NCBI GenBank assembly: GCA_018806915.1
Contig: JAGKQI010000064.1
Location: forward strand, 620,001-684,000
Direction of reading: 5' to 3'
Length of the DNA stretch: 64,000 nt
From: Phytophthora colocasiae
Lineage: Eukaryota; Oomycota; Peronosporomycetes; Peronosporales; Peronosporaceae
Shown piece after piece: positions 60,574 through 64,000 of the stretch. The translations under genes and the position numbers were made by a program. Every line of letters begins with the position of its first letter. The first letter of the stretch is position 1. Below the pieces are notes generated by a model. It saw only the letters and a program-made list of their open reading frames with translations. It was not told the DNA's origin and searched no databases.

Positions 60574-60930
60574 CCACCAGGAGGCCTAACCCGCCGAAGA
60601 ATGAGCAGTGTCTTATTCCTCAGTCTCTCGATGAAATGCTGGACGTAAGCCCGAATTCAATAGACACCATCGGGCTATGTACAGTACTGTACATACAGTA
60701 TATGGCTGCGACGATGTTCCGAATATTTTCTTGGAGACCTCATTACTCGATTAAATTTCTTGAAGGGACTAAATCCATCAATCTAGCAATGCGTCCGAGA
60801 ATCATGTACAGTGATCGAGATAGTGAAGCATTGCTTCTTCTCGTAAGATGAGATGTGGTAATCGCTATGAAGTCCGTGGAGCAAGATTTTCTCGGTGGCA
60901 TTAGATTGGTGACTTAAAGTAATCTATTCT
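60574..60930. other. No gene recognised
   Basis: Short frames only between a SINE tail and the RXLR pseudogene. Confidence 0.5.
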
Positions 60931-61235
60931 CAAAACCGAATGATATGAAGGTGGGATGGCTTGGCCGTCGAGAACATGTTGGTAAGTTTGCGCTCCACTT
61001 CGTCTTCAGCTTCTTCTTTGACTTCGAACAAAGCTTGATCGTCGCTCTCGTCCTCGAGTTCCTTATTTTTGTGGTAACTCAGAGACCGTTTTTCTCCTCA
61101 AACATTGTCAATGGAAGCAACTTTAGTTGGCGACGCCTTGGCCGAAAGCTCGGCGATAGTTGTGACTACTGCATTTCCATTTAAAACGAAGACAAGTGAG
61201 GTGCCAGCAACAAGGAGGGCGTAGGATAGGCGCAG
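60931..61235 (-). pseudogene. RXLR effector pseudogene (relative of 39346-39786)
   Basis: Minus strand, clearly homologous to the intact gene. The start codon is CTG (cag at 61233-61235) where the relative has ATG. The signal-peptide region is still readable (LRLSYALLVAGTSLVFVL). TGA lies at 61098-61100 just before GEKRSLSYH, where the RXLR motif RSLR has become RSLS. The acidic EVER stretch and TNMFSTAK follow, then unrelated sequence to a stop at 60931. Four separate lesions make it non-functional. Confidence 0.85.
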
Positions 61236-61517
61236 TTTTGGTTGGTGGTGGTTTTGATCCGAAATGGAGACGTGTTTGGCGCAATGAAAGTAGTGGAATG
61301 GGTTTCGAGGCCTTCGTAGACATCGGATCCATGTGTGTTGCTGGTAGTGTTCTTAGCGCTCTCAACATGCAGATCTCGCATATTGGGAAAAAAGTTGATT
61401 ATGTAGAGGTTGAGCTATAGGTATGGTAAATGTTTTAGCAAGTGTAGCATCAATTCCAATTGCAACTGCATGGTTGGAACTGCAACTATCGTACTCAGTG
61501 TCATTGGCAACCCTTGC

Positions 61518-61863
61518 TTAGCTTCTACCGAGTGCCTGGGGGTTGGCCCTCCCCCAGGCGGCCAAGAACATTCGATACTTTTCCTTGTTCTTGGCGGTCA
61601 TCACTCCGTTCAGGCTAGTGAGTCTTTCCTTGATCCTGGCTGGCGTGTGTCCCAGTTCGACCCAATCGCTGATCTTGTCGGACCACTTGGCAACTTGCGC
61701 AGCTGTCATGACTCCTCTCTCTTCTTTATCTTTGTCTTCCTCGTCCTCTTCCTTGTACGACCGCAAGAAACTCTTGTAGTTACTGCTACCAAGGTCGCGG
61801 ACTAATGCCTGGTCATCGGGTAAGAAGCTACTGCTTGAGTCGGTTGTAGCAGTACATTCCAGT
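61518..61863 (-). pseudogene. Third RXLR-type effector fragment, 5' truncated
   Basis: Minus strand. An open stretch starting CTATTDSSSSFLPDDQ resembles the post-signal region of RXLR effectors. KSFLRSYKEEDEEDKDKEER then looks like a mutated RFLR...EER pair (first R now S). The C-terminal domain has a WY-like pattern (VAKWSDKISDWVELGHTPA, YRMFLAAWGRA) ending at 61518. The signal peptide is missing and replaced by LINE-derived sequence from about 61867. It is not the same family member as 60931-61235. Confidence 0.7.
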
Positions 61864-61866
61864 CAT

Positions 61867-62064
61867 TCACCGAACATTTGGGAAGAAAATAACGCCTTTG
61901 TCTGTTTGTACTCCACATGAAGGAGGGAAAGGCCCACGTGTCGAAGCGCTTACACCTCCTGCCTCTGGGCTAGGCAACACACGTCGAAACACTCTAGTCA
62001 ATTGGCGGTACAGCCTAAATATGTCGTTTACTTTGATCTGCGATTCAAGCAACGGCATCACCAA
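61867..62064 (-). pseudogene. LINE ORF2 fragment
   Basis: Minus-strand frame reads LYRQLTRVFRRVLPSPEAGG, matching LYRQLTQVFRRVLPNSRDGG of the LINE at 62890. It interrupts the duplicated RXLR flank. Confidence 0.6.
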
Positions 62065-62229
62065 ACTACGAATCTTGCAGAAGAAATTGAAAGGTGGGTC
62101 GGCTAAACACCATGCACAGTGTAAATGGTACGTGATACATAAGGTGAACGGGATTACATTTTGTTTGCATTAACTGTGTGTCGAATGCAAACAGCAACCT
62201 TTGGCTGAACGGTCTCAACTGTACAATAG

Positions 62230-62590
62230 CCACAAAAACGTATCTTGGAAGATGCCCAGGGAAAATGAATGACACAGTTTGGGATGGGTCACCTTGACAC
62301 ATTCGTGCATCGTCCAATGAATGTCGTTTATGGAGAATGTGGTCATGGCAAACCCTGATTATTTCGTACTTCTATCAAAAGTAATCAAGATAATAAACAG
62401 CGTTTGTCATGACCACAAACAGTATTCTCGTACGATAATGTCGATCCTACGACGGCCGCGTGCCAATTTAGTCCAACTGTACAAGTGAATTCCTACAGCC
62501 GATCCCAACTAGCATCATTCGAGATACATGTTTGAGACTGTCTCAGTCGACAGGCTTTGTTTGTGACCAATCGCCATCCCAATGAGCATC
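62230..62590. repeat. Duplicated RXLR upstream flank, second copy
   Basis: Matches 40100-40445. It lies about 1 kb from the pseudogene at 60931-61235 because of sequence inserted at about 61430-62160. Confidence 0.8.
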
Positions 62591-62643
62591 TACCGAGCTA
62601 CGATACAGACTACAATTACTGTCTGTTACAGACAGACTCTGTA

Positions 62644-62787
62644 CTTACTTTTCCAGATGATAAGAAATGATTAGCATTCGAAAATTCAATATCCCATTCA
62701 AACAGTTCACAATCACAATCAAAACCTTCAGAATTCAATCAAGTAGTAGCAACCAGGAATAACCAGTTAATCAACTTCAATTTCCTT
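62644..62787 (+). mobile_element. SINE copy, head missing
   Basis: Body and tail of the same SINE (cagatgataagaaatgatt, caatatcccattc, ccagttaatcaacttcaatt). Confidence 0.7.
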
Positions 62788-62889
62788 TAATCAAGTAGTA
62801 AACCCTGTGCATAGTACAGAAACTTCCGACGACCAAAAACGCAATTTTGAGTTAGCTAACAACGAGAAGGCAACCAGTCCATTCTCGAA

Positions 62890-63819
62890 GTGCTCGTGAG
62901 ACCAGACTCGTGGAAAATCATCCTTGGCGAAAGTTTGATGTCTACAGTACTTTTCCTGCTCTATCGACAATTGACTCAAGTATTTCGTCGAGTACTTCCA
63001 AACTCTCGAGATGGTGGAATTCAAGCTATCGAATATTCACCTGCGCCGCCCGTTTTCGGGATGGCTGTCGCTGCCTCAGATCCTACAGAGCACACAGTTC
63101 GGTTTTTCCCTGGATTACGGACTCACGATTGGAGTAAACTTCTTCAAAAAGTACCTGAATTGATGCATCACCCGCTAGAGGATTTAAGATGTCCTCGGCA
63201 GCGAATACATCAAACGTTGTCCAGCTTACTGTCGCTCCGAGGTTTCTTACTTCCTGTGGTGCATGATGTGATGTTGCGATTGTATTTCGGAGACTTAATT
63301 GTGGTCTCACGATTGTATTTCCTGAAATCACTCAATTCGACAATTCAAGAATGTGTGCGTCCAAGTTGCCACTCGATTGAAACAGTTGAGCATTGTTTTT
63401 TTGCGTGTCCAACATTGGCTTCAACATGGCTCCTGATATGGACTCCATGGAAATGTTTCTTTCGATCGTCATTGACTTGGCGATTGTTGCTTTTTCCGCA
63501 GCCTCGAGATATTCAAAGCGCCTGGAGGAGGAACCAAAAAGTACTTCTTATATTGTGGAAAGTTCAAACAGCTATTGTTTTTCATGCGGTTTGGAGACTT
63601 CGGAACGATATTTACTTCCGTCAAACATTAGCTCAAACGCCAAAGATCGCCAACCTGCAAAATTCCTTCAAGAAGCACTGCCAATTTATCTACCATCACG
63701 CGATGGAACTGGATTGTGATCGATCTACTCTGGAGAAGCTGGCCCGAAAACTGGGGTTTGAATCAACGACGGATATAATCCCTGAAAGGACAAACGACAT
63801 CTGGATTCCGCAGGTTTAG
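62890..63819 (+). pseudogene. LINE ORF2 C-terminal part, 5' truncated
   Basis: 309-codon frame. It ends in the zinc-binding region found after the RT of non-LTR elements (CVRPSCHSIETVEHCFFAC with C..H..EH.F..C spacing), then a helical tail (WKVQTAIVFHAVWRLRNDIY). No RT catalytic motif is present. 5' truncation is usual for LINE insertions. After the stop comes a tail (ctaactagttaatcaactc, ttcttcttttc) that shares gttaatcaact with the SINE tails. Confidence 0.68.
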
Positions 63820-64000
63820 TGTAGTTTTATAATCTTACACAGATGAGAAATCCGCTAACTAGTTAATCAACTCATTTTCTTCTTTTCTTTGATGTCTACA
63901 GTACTACACACTATCTCTAGTTTTGATATCGATAATTCAGAATCGGAAACTAACTAAAAGAAGAATCTAGTTGATTAAGTTACCGGGCTTCTCATTTTTC
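63820..64000. other. LINE 3' tail and inverted tail piece
   Basis: aactagttaatcaactc at about 63857 recurs inverted as aatctagttgattaag at about 63965. No gene. Confidence 0.5.

Noticed and set aside
1..64000. CRISPR arrays, bacterial promoters, riboswitches, integrons
   Set aside because: The DNA is eukaryotic (spliceosomal intron, LTR elements, RXLR gene), and no regularly spaced identical short repeats were seen.

Overview
The window reads as repeat-rich oomycete nuclear DNA, most likely from Phytophthora or a close downy-mildew relative. This follows from a complete RXLR-EER secreted effector gene with two damaged relatives, oomycete-style ankyrin, START/FYVE and SYLF genes, chromodomain Ty3/Gypsy and Copia elements, a Helitron, a Crypton-type recombinase and tRNA-headed SINEs. 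No species name can be given from sequence alone.

Layout. 1-3.1 kb: SYLF-domain gene, then a segment (APC15-like gene, START-gene remnant, hypothetical ORF) that is duplicated at 42.7-44.6 kb. 4.07-23.28 kb: minus-strand Copia element (Copia-A) split near its 3' end by a 13.7 kb Ty3/Gypsy element (Gypsy-A, 4347-18015). Gypsy-A carries gag, an acidic ORF, pol with chromodomain, a long antisense ORF and a multi-membrane-span ORF before its 3' LTR. 23.59-28.90 kb: Gypsy-C, with LTRs identical by eye and a perfect 5-bp target duplication but a badly broken pol. 29.2-31.2 kb: Crypton-type tyrosine recombinase, followed by a tRNA-like gene. 31.6-37.2 kb: decayed relative of Gypsy-C (Gypsy-D) with a foreign Gypsy-A-type left end, interrupted by a TA-flanked inverted-repeat element. 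37.7-38.5 kb: second inverted-repeat element. 39.35-39.79 kb: intact RXLR effector gene. 40.7-42 kb: SINE cluster. 42.1-44.6 kb: truncated DHHC palmitoyltransferase and copy 2 of the duplicated segment. 44.6-49.4 kb: Copia-E with both LTRs. 50.1-58.2 kb: Helitron region with an RPA-like gene, an oppositely oriented AWS-SET methyltransferase gene and the Rep/helicase gene. 58.5-60.2 kb: ankyrin-repeat gene. 60.3-64 kb: SINE pieces, two dead RXLR copies, duplicated flank and the 3' end of a LINE.

The window is mostly mobile DNA at different stages of decay. Apparently intact host genes are few: SYLF, the RXLR effector and the ankyrin gene. The less ordinary items are the extra ORFs of Gypsy-A, the SET and RPA genes beside the Helitron transposase, the Crypton, and RXLR and housekeeping-gene copies damaged in different ways. 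All calls rest on reading the sequence and translations by eye; no database search was run.
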